DNA of 5,634 nt from the NCBI GenBank assembly GCA_030145945.1, contig JASLDK010000341.1, positions 1 to 5,634 of the forward strand, written 5' to 3'. A program made the position numbers and the translations under genes. The notes beneath the pieces were generated by a model. That model did no database searches. It was given only the letters and a program-made list of their open reading frames with translations, and had not been told where the DNA came from. Source of the stretch: Nocardioides sp. (GTDB lineage: Bacteria > Actinomycetota > Actinomycetes > Propionibacteriales > Nocardioidaceae). Each line of letters begins with the position of its first letter. Within the stretch, counting starts at the first letter, position 1. Positions 1 to 5,371 of the stretch are shown here, in pieces.

Positions 1-347
1 GCCTTGGCACCTGTCGTGATCTGCTCGATCTGCGAGGACGACGCGGACTCGCTGCGCAGCAGGATGGACGGCAGCGGTGACACCTCTGACGCTGTCCCGA
101 ATCCTGAGGCGAACTCCGCATCGAAACGGGTCAACTCCGCCATGGCCTCGGCAGCCTCTGCCTCGACCACGGCATCCAAGGTGACGGCGAGACTCGCGAT
201 GAACGGCGGGATCGAAGCTTGGTAAGGACCACGAGACGTCATCCGTTGCCGTCGCGACGCTCCGTCCTGTGGCACCTGGGTCCAGGCCACCGGCTCGTGA
301 GCCACGGCCCAGGGCGACGCCGAGTCCAAGGTCCGTTCACGAGACAT
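1..347 (-). CDS. Fic-family protein, N-terminal part (runs off left edge)
   Basis: Fic proteins transfer AMP or another nucleotide part onto target proteins. Only 115 complete residues are visible, and the catalytic HPFx[D/E]GNGRxxR motif would lie beyond the edge. The visible part fits the usual Fic N-terminal region: a W-containing segment (W13, W22), then GPYQASIPPFIASL at 40-53 (the Pro-Pro-x-Ile-Ala element), an acidic helix at about 58-79, and LLRSESASSSQIEQ at 96-109, matching the 'LLRSE..SSxIE' signature before the Fic core. S104-xxx-E108 fits the [S/T]xxxE[G/N] inhibitory helix, but the next residue is Q109 instead of G or N. The ATG at 347 was chosen because the family-like sequence begins soon after it; an internal ATG (M36) would remove the conserved W segment. 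There is no clear Shine-Dalgarno. A promoter-like hexamer and a palindrome sit just upstream. Family call is firm; target and function are unknown. Confidence 0.85.
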   Translation of the reverse strand, partial: MSRERTLDSASPWAVAHEPVAWTQVPQDGASRRQRMTSRGPYQASIPPFIASLAVTLDAVVEAEAAEAMAELTRFDAEFASGFGTASEVSPLPSILLRSESASSSQIEQITTGAK

Positions 348-352
348 GCCCG

Positions 353-358
353 ACCATA
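353..358 (-). promoter_or_regulatory. Candidate -10 box for the Fic gene
   Basis: On the minus strand the hexamer TATGGT fits TAnnnT and ends 5 bases before the ATG at 347. If used, the transcript would begin at or next to the start codon (leaderless). No convincing -35 element is seen. The 5-base gap is slightly shorter than in the other three cases in this window, so this is the least certain of the four. Confidence 0.35.
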
Positions 359-360
359 TC

Positions 361-382
361 AACGCTTTCTCGGGAAACCGTT
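361..382. promoter_or_regulatory. 22-bp near-palindrome, candidate operator of the Fic gene
   Basis: The arms AACGCTTTC (361-369) and GAAACCGTT (374-382) are reverse complements except for one pair (365/378). Including the centre TCGG, 9 of 11 base pairs match. It lies in a locally AT-richer patch, immediately upstream of the candidate -10 at 353-358 and within the expected -35/spacer region, where a bound repressor would block transcription. The palindrome is seen directly; the operator role is inference. Some Fic proteins carry a DNA-binding winged helix at the C terminus, not visible here, so autoregulation is possible. Confidence 0.45.
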
Positions 383-415
383 AACAAAGCCGCCGGGCGA
401 GCAACTTTGCGCGGC
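383..415 (-). terminator. Possible terminator after the MFS transporter
   Basis: Reading the minus strand after the transporter stop, GCCGC (415-411) can pair with GCGGC (393-389), followed by TTTGTT (388-383). The 5-bp GC stem has a long 17-base loop, which can fold further in alternative ways (TTGC/GCAA, CGGGC/GCCCG), and the T run is interrupted. This is a weak candidate, supported mainly by its position between two same-strand genes. Confidence 0.25.
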
Positions 416-429
416 AAGCCCGAGCCTCA

Positions 430-1683
430 CTAGAGCGACTCGACGGGCTCCCGCTCCCCCGCACCCACAGGGACGGCGCAGTCCCGCTGCTCGACGGCAC
501 AGTGCCAGGACCAGCACAGTTGTCCCGCACCCACGCCGATCAACGCTGCGACTGCGAACCCGAGGGCAGAACCGCCGATCACCGGCACCACGGCCACTGC
601 GGTGATGGCGTTGAGGACGAGGGCCATGAAGGAGGCCAGTGACACCACCGCTCCCCGACGGGTGGGGAACTGATCGAGCATGAGGAGTTGGAAGGTCGGA
701 TAGGTGATCCCGTTGCCGAGCCCGATCAGCGCGACACCGATCACGGCCCACGGCATCTGGTCGCCCAGGTCCGTCGCGGCGACGATGACACCGACGACAC
801 CGCCCACGAAGGACGTCGTGCATCCCCAGGAGACCAGGCGGCGAGCGGTGATCCGGCCTGCGGCCCGTCCGCAGATCCAGGACCCCAGCATCATCGACCC
901 GATCATCGGGACGAACAGCTTCCAGAAGTCCAGCTCGCCCTGGCCCAGCACGTCGACGACGAAGATGGAGGCGCCGCCGATGTAGAGGAACTGTGCGCCG
1001 AAGATGAACGCGGTCGCCCAACCCAGCCGGTGGAAGGAGCCCTCCCGGGCGACGGCCGCGAGGCCGCCGAGCACGGCGCCCACCCGCAAGGGCGTACGAC
1101 GATCCGCCGGGTGCGTCTCCGGGAGCAGGAAGATGACGGCGAGGATGAGCACGACGCCCATGCCGGCCTGGAAGGCGAAGATCAGCGGCCAGGAACCCCA
1201 CTGCAGCAGGAATCCGCCGAGAATCGGGCCGATGGCGGGTGCGATGCCGAAGATGATCGCCACCCGGCTCATCAACTTCTGCGCTTGCGGACCGTCGAAC
1301 AGGTCGCGGATCACGGTGCGGCTGACGATGGTGGCGCCACCGGCGCTCAGACCCTGCAGCGCTCGACAGACCAGCAGCAGCGGCAGGCTCCCCGCCAGCG
1401 CGCAACCGAGTGAGGCGAGCACATAGATCGTCACCCCGCCGACCATCACCGGGCGCCGACCGATCGCATCGGACAACGGACCGTGGAAGACACTCATCAG
1501 CGCGAACGACGCGAGGTAGACCGTGACGACGAGTTGCAGCGCATCGGTGCTGACCGCCAGGTCCTCGGCCATGGCAGGGAACGCCGGGAAGGGCGTGTCG
1601 ATGCTGAACGGCCCGATCATCGACAACAGGGCCAGGACCCCGGGAATCAGGATCGAATAGCGCCAGCCGGTGCGTTCACTCAC
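430..1683 (-). CDS. MFS drug-efflux transporter, Bcr/CflA (DHA1) type
   Basis: A 417-residue inner-membrane transporter of about 12 predicted helices, the usual length for the Bcr/CflA family of proton-coupled exporters (bicyclomycin, chloramphenicol and related compounds). TM1 carries MIGPFSIDTPFPAFPAMAEDL (in two parts, 22-41 and on), equivalent to the 'lgplSiDmylPalPaia' opening of Bcr proteins. MFS motif A is GPLSDAIGRRP at 68-78, RALQG is at 107-111, and the motif C-like GIAPAIGPILGGF is at 146-158. The later helices are intact. The open frame continues upstream to 2175, but that part is antisense to glgB and has no transporter character. The GTG at 1683 is the first plausible start giving a normal short N-terminus. 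No strong ribosome-binding site is seen. The gene is divergent from glgB across 34 bp. The substrate cannot be read from the sequence. Confidence 0.88.
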   Translation of the reverse strand: MSERTGWRYSILIPGVLALLSMIGPFSIDTPFPAFPAMAEDLAVSTDALQLVVTVYLASFALMSVFHGPLSDAIGRRPVMVGGVTIYVLASLGCALAGSLPLLLVCRALQGLSAGGATIVSRTVIRDLFDGPQAQKLMSRVAIIFGIAPAIGPILGGFLLQWGSWPLIFAFQAGMGVVLILAVIFLLPETHPADRRTPLRVGAVLGGLAAVAREGSFHRLGWATAFIFGAQFLYIGGASIFVVDVLGQGELDFWKLFVPMIGSMMLGSWICGRAAGRITARRLVSWGCTTSFVGGVVGVIVAATDLGDQMPWAVIGVALIGLGNGITYPTFQLLMLDQFPTRRGAVVSLASFMALVLNAITAVAVVPVIGGSALGFAVAALIGVGAGQLCWSWHCAVEQRDCAVPVGAGEREPVESL

Positions 1684-1704
1684 CCACGCATCATGCCGGA
1701 TCGC

Positions 1705-1710
1705 TACAGT
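1705..1710 (+). promoter_or_regulatory. Candidate -10 box of glgB (leaderless type)
   Basis: TACAGT fits TAnnnT and ends 7 bases before the ATG at 1718, so transcription would start about at the A of the ATG. No Shine-Dalgarno precedes that ATG, which agrees with a leaderless mRNA. No clear -35 is seen. On the opposite strand TAGCGA (1706-1701) overlaps it and could be a weaker -10 for the divergent transporter, giving a very compact shared promoter. Confidence 0.45.
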
Positions 1711-1717
1711 GGTGAAG

Positions 1718-3655
1718 ATGCCGGACGGACAGCAAGCCAGCACCGGAAGCACACTCGGGGAGATCGACCTCCACCTCGTCGCGGAGGGTCGCCACGAGCT
1801 GTTGTGGCACGTCCTCGGAGCCCACGTCCATCCCGCCTCCGCTGCGAGACCGGAGGCGGGCACGAGCTTCGTCGTCTGGGCACCCAATGCCCGCAACGTC
1901 AGTGTCGTGGGTGACTTCAACGGCTGGGACGGCAACACCCACCGCCTCGAGCGGATCGGCTCCGGACTCTGGGAGACCTTCGTCGCTGGCATCGGCAGCG
2001 GGGCGTCGTACAAGTTCGTGATCGAGGGCGCGGACGGGATCTGGCGCCAGAAAGCCGACCCGATGGCCTTCCACGCCGAGGCACCGCCCGCGACCGCCTC
2101 CCGGGTGTTCACCAGCGAGCACGTCTGGCAGGACGACGCGTGGATCGCGGCTCGGGCGAGCAAGCAGCCCGTCAACGAGCCGATGGCGACCTACGAGCTC
2201 CACCTCGGCTCCTGGAAGAAGCACCCCGACGGCTCGTTCTGGTCCTACGACGAACTGGCTGCCGACCTGCCGGACTATCTGGCCGATCTCGGCTTCACAC
2301 ACGTCGAGTTGATGCCGGTGATGCAGCATCCGTTCGGCGGGTCGTGGGGCTATCACGTCACCAGCTATTTCGCGCCCGACGCCCGCTTCGGTGACCCCGA
2401 TGGCTTCCGCCGGCTCGTCGACGCCCTGCACGCCGCCGGCATCGCGGTGATCCTCGACTGGGTGCCCGGCCACTTCGCGACCGACGAATGGGCGCTGGTG
2501 CGTTTCGACGGCACGCCGCTCTACGAACACCCCGATCCGCAGCGCGGATGGCACCCGGAGTGGGGCTCGCACATCTTCGACTTCGGGCGCCACGAGGTCC
2601 GCAACTTCCTGGTCGCCAACGCCCTCTACTGGTTGGAGGAGTTCCACGTCGACGGGCTGCGCGTCGACGGCGTCGCGTCGATGCTCTACCTCGACTACGG
2701 CCGCAACCACGGCGAGTGGACCCCCAACAAGCACGGTGGGCACGAGCATCTCGAGGCCGTGCAGTTCCTGCAGGAGCTCAATGCCACCGCCTACAAGCGG
2801 GTTCCGGGCATCGTCACCATTGCCGAGGAGTCGACGGCCTGGCCGGGCGTGACGGGCGCGACGTCGGGCGGCGGCCTCGGCTTCGGCTTCAAGTGGAACA
2901 TGGGTTGGATGCACGACACGTTGCGCTATCTGGCGCACGAGCCCGTGCATCGCGCCTATCACCACGGCGAGATGGCCTTCTCCCTCGTCTACGCCTTCTC
3001 CGAGAACTACGTCCTGCCGCTCAGCCACGACGAGGTCGTGCACGGCAAGGGCTCGCTGGTGCGCAAGATGCCCGGCGACCGGTGGCAACAACTCGCGACC
3101 CTGCGGGCCTATCTCGCCTACATGTGGGCGCATCCCGGCAAGCAGTTGATCATGATGGGCATCGAGTTCGGCCAGGACAACGAGTGGGCCGAGGCCCGGG
3201 AGCTCGACTGGTGGTTGCTGGCCAAGCCGGACCACAAGGGCGTGCACGACTTCGTCCGCGATCTCAACGCCCGCTACAAGGACCAGCCTGCGCTGTGGCG
3301 GCTCGACAACGATCCAGCCGGGTTCGCGTGGATCGACGCCCAGGACGCCGGCCACAACGTGTTCTCGTTCGTGCGTCGCTCCGGGACGCCCGGTGTCCCT
3401 GATCTCGTCTGTGTCACCAACTTTGCGGCAGTGCCGCACGACTACCGCCTCGGGCTTCCCGTCGCCGGAGCGTGGGAGGAGCTGCTCAACACCGATGCGG
3501 CGGCGTACGGCGGCAGCGGGGTCGGCAACCTCGGCACCGTGCATGCCGTGGCGGCCGGTCCGCTCGAGGCCGCAGCACCCGGCGGCCATCCGGCGTACGC
3601 CGATCTGGTGGTGCCCCCTCTCGCGACCCTGTGGTTGCGGGCACCTCTAGGCTGA
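1718..3655 (+). CDS. glgB: 1,4-alpha-glucan (glycogen) branching enzyme GlgB
   Basis: GlgB (EC 2.4.1.18) cuts alpha-1,4-glucan chains and rejoins them as alpha-1,6 branches in cytoplasmic glycogen. From the ATG at 1718 the protein has 645 residues. The order is: linker with LLWHVLGAH (28-36); CBM48 domain with FVVWAPNARNVSVVGDFNGW (51-70); GH13 catalytic barrel from YELHLGSW (159-166); C-terminal beta domain. GH13 motifs are all present: DWVPGHF (247-253), GLRVDGV with R315 and nucleophile D317, IAEES with acid/base E370, and LSHDE with D438. The spacings 317-370-438 equal the E. coli 405-458-526 spacings, so it should be active. It lacks the extra N1 module of about 100 residues found in the E. 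coli and many actinobacterial enzymes. GTG codons at 1709 and 1712 are alternative starts; ATG 1718 suits the promoter hexamer. The Nudix gene follows after 4 bp. Confidence 0.96.
   Translation: MPDGQQASTGSTLGEIDLHLVAEGRHELLWHVLGAHVHPASAARPEAGTSFVVWAPNARNVSVVGDFNGWDGNTHRLERIGSGLWETFVAGIGSGASYKFVIEGADGIWRQKADPMAFHAEAPPATASRVFTSEHVWQDDAWIAARASKQPVNEPMATYELHLGSWKKHPDGSFWSYDELAADLPDYLADLGFTHVELMPVMQHPFGGSWGYHVTSYFAPDARFGDPDGFRRLVDALHAAGIAVILDWVPGHFATDEWALVRFDGTPLYEHPDPQRGWHPEWGSHIFDFGRHEVRNFLVANALYWLEEFHVDGLRVDGVASMLYLDYGRNHGEWTPNKHGGHEHLEAVQFLQELNATAYKRVPGIVTIAEESTAWPGVTGATSGGGLGFGFKWNMGWMHDTLRYLAHEPVHRAYHHGEMAFSLVYAFSENYVLPLSHDEVVHGKGSLVRKMPGDRWQQLATLRAYLAYMWAHPGKQLIMMGIEFGQDNEWAEARELDWWLLAKPDHKGVHDFVRDLNARYKDQPALWRLDNDPAGFAWIDAQDAGHNVFSFVRRSGTPGVPDLVCVTNFAAVPHDYRLGLPVAGAWEELLNTDAAAYGGSGVGNLGTVHAVAAGPLEAAAPGGHPAYADLVVPPLATLWLRAPLG
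3648..3653 (+). promoter_or_regulatory. Candidate -10 box of the Nudix gene, overlapping the glgB stop
   Basis: TAGGCT fits TAnnnT, lies in the last codons of glgB and shares the T of its TGA stop. It ends 6 bases before the GTG start at 3660, the spacing expected for a leaderless transcript. There is no -35 match, and the only Shine-Dalgarno-like bases before the GTG are the weak TAGG inside the same hexamer. The gene could therefore be transcribed both from glgB and from its own promoter. Confidence 0.4.
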
Positions 3656-3659
3656 CCGC

Positions 3660-4433
3660 GTGCCCGAGCCCGAGATCAGCCACTGGACGGTCGATGACGG
3701 CGTCGCTCGGCTGACGTGGACCTCCGACCTCACCGAGCGAGGCTGGCAGGCCGCGCTCGACGTCGTGCGCCGTCAGGTGGCGCTCGCACTGACCGATCAC
3801 GAGCGGGTCGAGGTCAAGGTCGCGGTCGATGACGAGGACGCGCAGCGGATCGCCACCTGGTCCGGCATGCGGCGTGAGGGCGTGCAGCGGGGCCGGGCCG
3901 GTGACGTGGTGGTGTTCGCACGGTTGGCCGACGACGTGCCCGTGCAGGAGCCGGGAGGCTTCCGAGCGCTGCTCAACTCGTTCCTGCCCCGCAAGCGGGG
4001 CATCGGACAGATGTTGATTCGCGACGGCGTGGGCCCGGAGCCGCGGGTGCTGATGTGCAACCTGACCTACAAGAGCGACTGGGACCTGCCGGGTGGCGTG
4101 GTCGAGGTCGGCGAGTCCCCGCGGGTCGCCGTGACCCGTGAGGTCGAGGAGGAGCTCGACCTCACCATCGAGGCGGGCGCGCTCTTGTTGACGGACTGGT
4201 TGCCGCCGTGGGGCGGGTGGGACGACGCGCTGTGTCTGGTCTTCGACGGCGGCGTGCACCCGGCGTCGTTGACCGAGCAGGTGGTGCCGCAGGCCCGCGA
4301 GATCCGCACGGCGCAGTTCCTCACCCTCGCCGAGATCGACGAACGGGCCACCGACTTCACCGCGCGACGGGTGCGGGCAGCGTTGGCGAGTCTGGCGGGC
4401 ACGGGTCCGGCGTACTCCGAATCGGGTCGCTGA
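3660..4433 (+). CDS. Nudix hydrolase with GNAT-like N-terminal segment
   Basis: A 257-residue protein in two parts. Residues about 110-245 form a Nudix domain, which hydrolyses nucleoside diphosphates linked to another group, using Mg2+. WDLPGG (141-146) leads into the Nudix box from G146 to L168: G-x5-E152-x7-R160-E161-V-E-E164-E165-L-D167-L. All metal-binding residues are present, but the usual Gly near the end is D167. Residues about 45-95 (VEVKVAVDDEDAQRIATWSG, then MRREGVQRG, then DVVVFARLADD) resemble the C-terminal half of RimJ/RimL-type GNAT acetyltransferases. The acetyl-CoA loop (R/QxxGxG/A) is not preserved; ERGWQAA at 26-32 is the nearest remnant. The GTG start lies 4 bp after glgB and follows a TAGGCT hexamer. 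Linkage to glgB suggests a nucleotide-sugar substrate such as ADP-glucose, but this is inference; a house-cleaning nucleotide hydrolase is equally possible. The 3' end overlaps the exporter gene by 77 bp. Confidence 0.85.
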   Translation: MPEPEISHWTVDDGVARLTWTSDLTERGWQAALDVVRRQVALALTDHERVEVKVAVDDEDAQRIATWSGMRREGVQRGRAGDVVVFARLADDVPVQEPGGFRALLNSFLPRKRGIGQMLIRDGVGPEPRVLMCNLTYKSDWDLPGGVVEVGESPRVAVTREVEEELDLTIEAGALLLTDWLPPWGGWDDALCLVFDGGVHPASLTEQVVPQAREIRTAQFLTLAEIDERATDFTARRVRAALASLAGTGPAYSESGR

Positions 4434-5298
4434 CTCCTCGGCGCGAGCGGAGTCGGCCCTGGGCGACCAGGACGCCGAGCACCAGCACGCCTCCGCCGAC
4501 GAGTTCGCCTGCGGACGGGACTTCGCCGAGCAGTGCCCACGCGGAGCCGATCGCGACCGGTGGCACGAGCAGGATCCACGGCACGACAGCAGCCGACGGA
4601 TTGCGAGACAGCAGCCCGTTGAAGATGCCGTAGCCGACCAGCGACGACAGTGTCGCGGTGTAGATCGTCGACGCGCCCTCCCGCCATCCGAAGGCACCGA
4701 TGCCGTCGGCGACGGCCGTCGGGCCGTCGATGACCAGGGAGAGCAGCACCAACGGGACGGGTACGACGAGCGCCGACCAGACGGTCAGCGAGAGCCCTCC
4801 GGTCGCACCGGACGCGCGGGACACCACGTTGCCGATCGCCCACATCAGGGCAGCCATCAGACACAGCACGAGGGCAAGCGCCGGCACGTGGCCTCCGCGT
4901 CCGAAACCAACGACGACGAGTCCGATCACGCCGAGCAGGACGCCGAGCATCTGCGGTCGGGTGGGGCGTTCGCGCAGCACGCCGGCGGCGAGCAGGATCG
5001 TCAGCACTACCTTGGCCTGCAGGACGAGTCCGGCGAGTCCGGGTGGCATGCCCGCATCCATCGCGACGTAGAGGAAACCGAACTGCCCCAAGGACATGAA
5101 GGCGCCGACCGCGACCACGGTGCGCCACGGCACGGGCGGGGGCTTGATCCAGAAGACAGCGGGGAGGACGACGGCCGTGAAGCGAGCGGCGACGAACAGC
5201 AGGGGCGGGACGTCGCCCATCCCCCAGTCGATGACGACGAAGTTGAAGCCCCAGATCGCTGCGACGAGGGCGGCGAGGGACTGGTCGCGGCGGCTCAT
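4357..5298 (-). CDS. EamA-like DMT exporter (O-acetylserine/cysteine exporter type)
   Basis: A 313-residue inner-membrane protein with two EamA repeats and about 10 predicted helices. Compared from memory with E. coli EamA (YdeD), which exports O-acetylserine and cysteine, similarity is strong and collinear: MSRRDQ at the start, WGFNFVVI (16-23), VPPLLF...RF (30-40), GMPPGLAGLVLQA (83-95), SLTVWSAL in mid-protein and VGYGIFNGLL in the second repeat. The ATG at 5298 was chosen because it aligns with the E. coli MSRKDG start; in-frame ATG 5307 and GTG 5319 would add 3 or 7 residues. After the last helix comes a charged, Pro-rich tail whose final 24 residues are antisense to the end of the Nudix gene. 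It is divergent from a LysR-type gene, its probable regulator. Family call is firm; cysteine-related substrates are inferred from similarity only. Confidence 0.88.
   Translation of the reverse strand: MSRRDQSLAALVAAIWGFNFVVIDWGMGDVPPLLFVAARFTAVVLPAVFWIKPPPVPWRTVVAVGAFMSLGQFGFLYVAMDAGMPPGLAGLVLQAKVVLTILLAAGVLRERPTRPQMLGVLLGVIGLVVVGFGRGGHVPALALVLCLMAALMWAIGNVVSRASGATGGLSLTVWSALVVPVPLVLLSLVIDGPTAVADGIGAFGWREGASTIYTATLSSLVGYGIFNGLLSRNPSAAVVPWILLVPPVAIGSAWALLGEVPSAGELVGGGVLVLGVLVAQGRLRSRRGVSDPIRSTPDPCPPDSPTLPAPVAR
4432..4454 (+). terminator. Hairpin at the Nudix stop codon, possible terminator
   Basis: GACTCC (4432-4437, overlapping the TGA stop) is the exact reverse complement of GGAGTC (4449-4454). 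Inside, TCG (4438-4440) pairs with CGA (4444-4446) around a GCG loop, leaving GC as a 2-base bulge, for 9 bp in total. There is no T tract after it, so if it ends transcription it would be a U-less type as proposed for actinobacteria. It also lies inside the coding end of the opposing exporter gene, so the symmetry could be chance. Confidence 0.35.
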
Positions 5299-5328
5299 GT
5301 CGTCCATCGTCCCGTCCACGTCGTTGAA

Positions 5329-5348
5329 GCACCAGCGAATAGAAGTGC
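5329..5348. promoter_or_regulatory. Weak inverted repeat in the exporter-LysR intergenic region
   Basis: GCAC (5329-5332) and GTGC (5345-5348) are inverted with a 12-base spacer, followed by CGTC-A-GACG (5348-5356). LysR-type proteins usually bind such imperfect dyads (T-N11-A) in the space between themselves and a divergent target. The arms are only 4 bp, so each could be chance; position is the main support. Confidence 0.2.
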
Positions 5349-5359
5349 GTCAGACGTTG

Positions 5360-5365
5360 TAGCGT
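5360..5365 (+). promoter_or_regulatory. Candidate -10 box of the LysR-type gene (leaderless type)
   Basis: TAGCGT fits TAnnnT and ends 6 bases before the ATG at 5372, again placing the transcript start at the start codon, with no Shine-Dalgarno present. It sits within a direct repeat CGTTG-TAG-CGTTG (5355-5367), and a third CGTTG is at 5322-5326. These repeats may be regulator contacts or chance. Confidence 0.4.
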
Positions 5366-5371
5366 TGCTGC

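Noticed and set aside
4..225. Plus-strand frame of 73 codons at the left edge
   Set aside because: It is antisense to the Fic N-terminal region, whose conserved LLRSE...SSQIE signature shows that the minus strand is coding.
688..1413. Plus-strand open frame of 241 codons inside the transporter
   Set aside because: Antisense shadow of the transporter. The product is rich in D, E, G and R without motifs, whereas the minus strand encodes conserved MFS motifs over the same bases.
1684..2175. Upstream extension of the MFS transporter frame to 2175
   Set aside because: The added 164 residues are antisense to glgB, include no transporter-like sequence and would give an abnormally long N-terminus. 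The GTG at 1683 gives the normal family length.
430..2175. Defence-island or toxin-antitoxin system built around the Fic gene and its neighbours
   Set aside because: The gene beside Fic is an ordinary drug exporter. There is no small antitoxin (FicA-like) gene upstream, and the Fic protein appears to carry its inhibitory helix internally.
2488..3402. Second plus-strand frame of 304 codons within glgB
   Set aside because: Arg/Ala/Pro-rich out-of-frame reading of glgB; all GH13 catalytic motifs lie in the other frame without interruption.
1691..3589. A 632-codon open frame on the minus strand opposite glgB
   Set aside because: It is codon-aligned antisense to glgB, where GC-rich third positions suppress stops. 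Its translation is low-complexity (rich in V, G, R, E, H), with no recognisable domain, while the sense strand encodes a complete GlgB.
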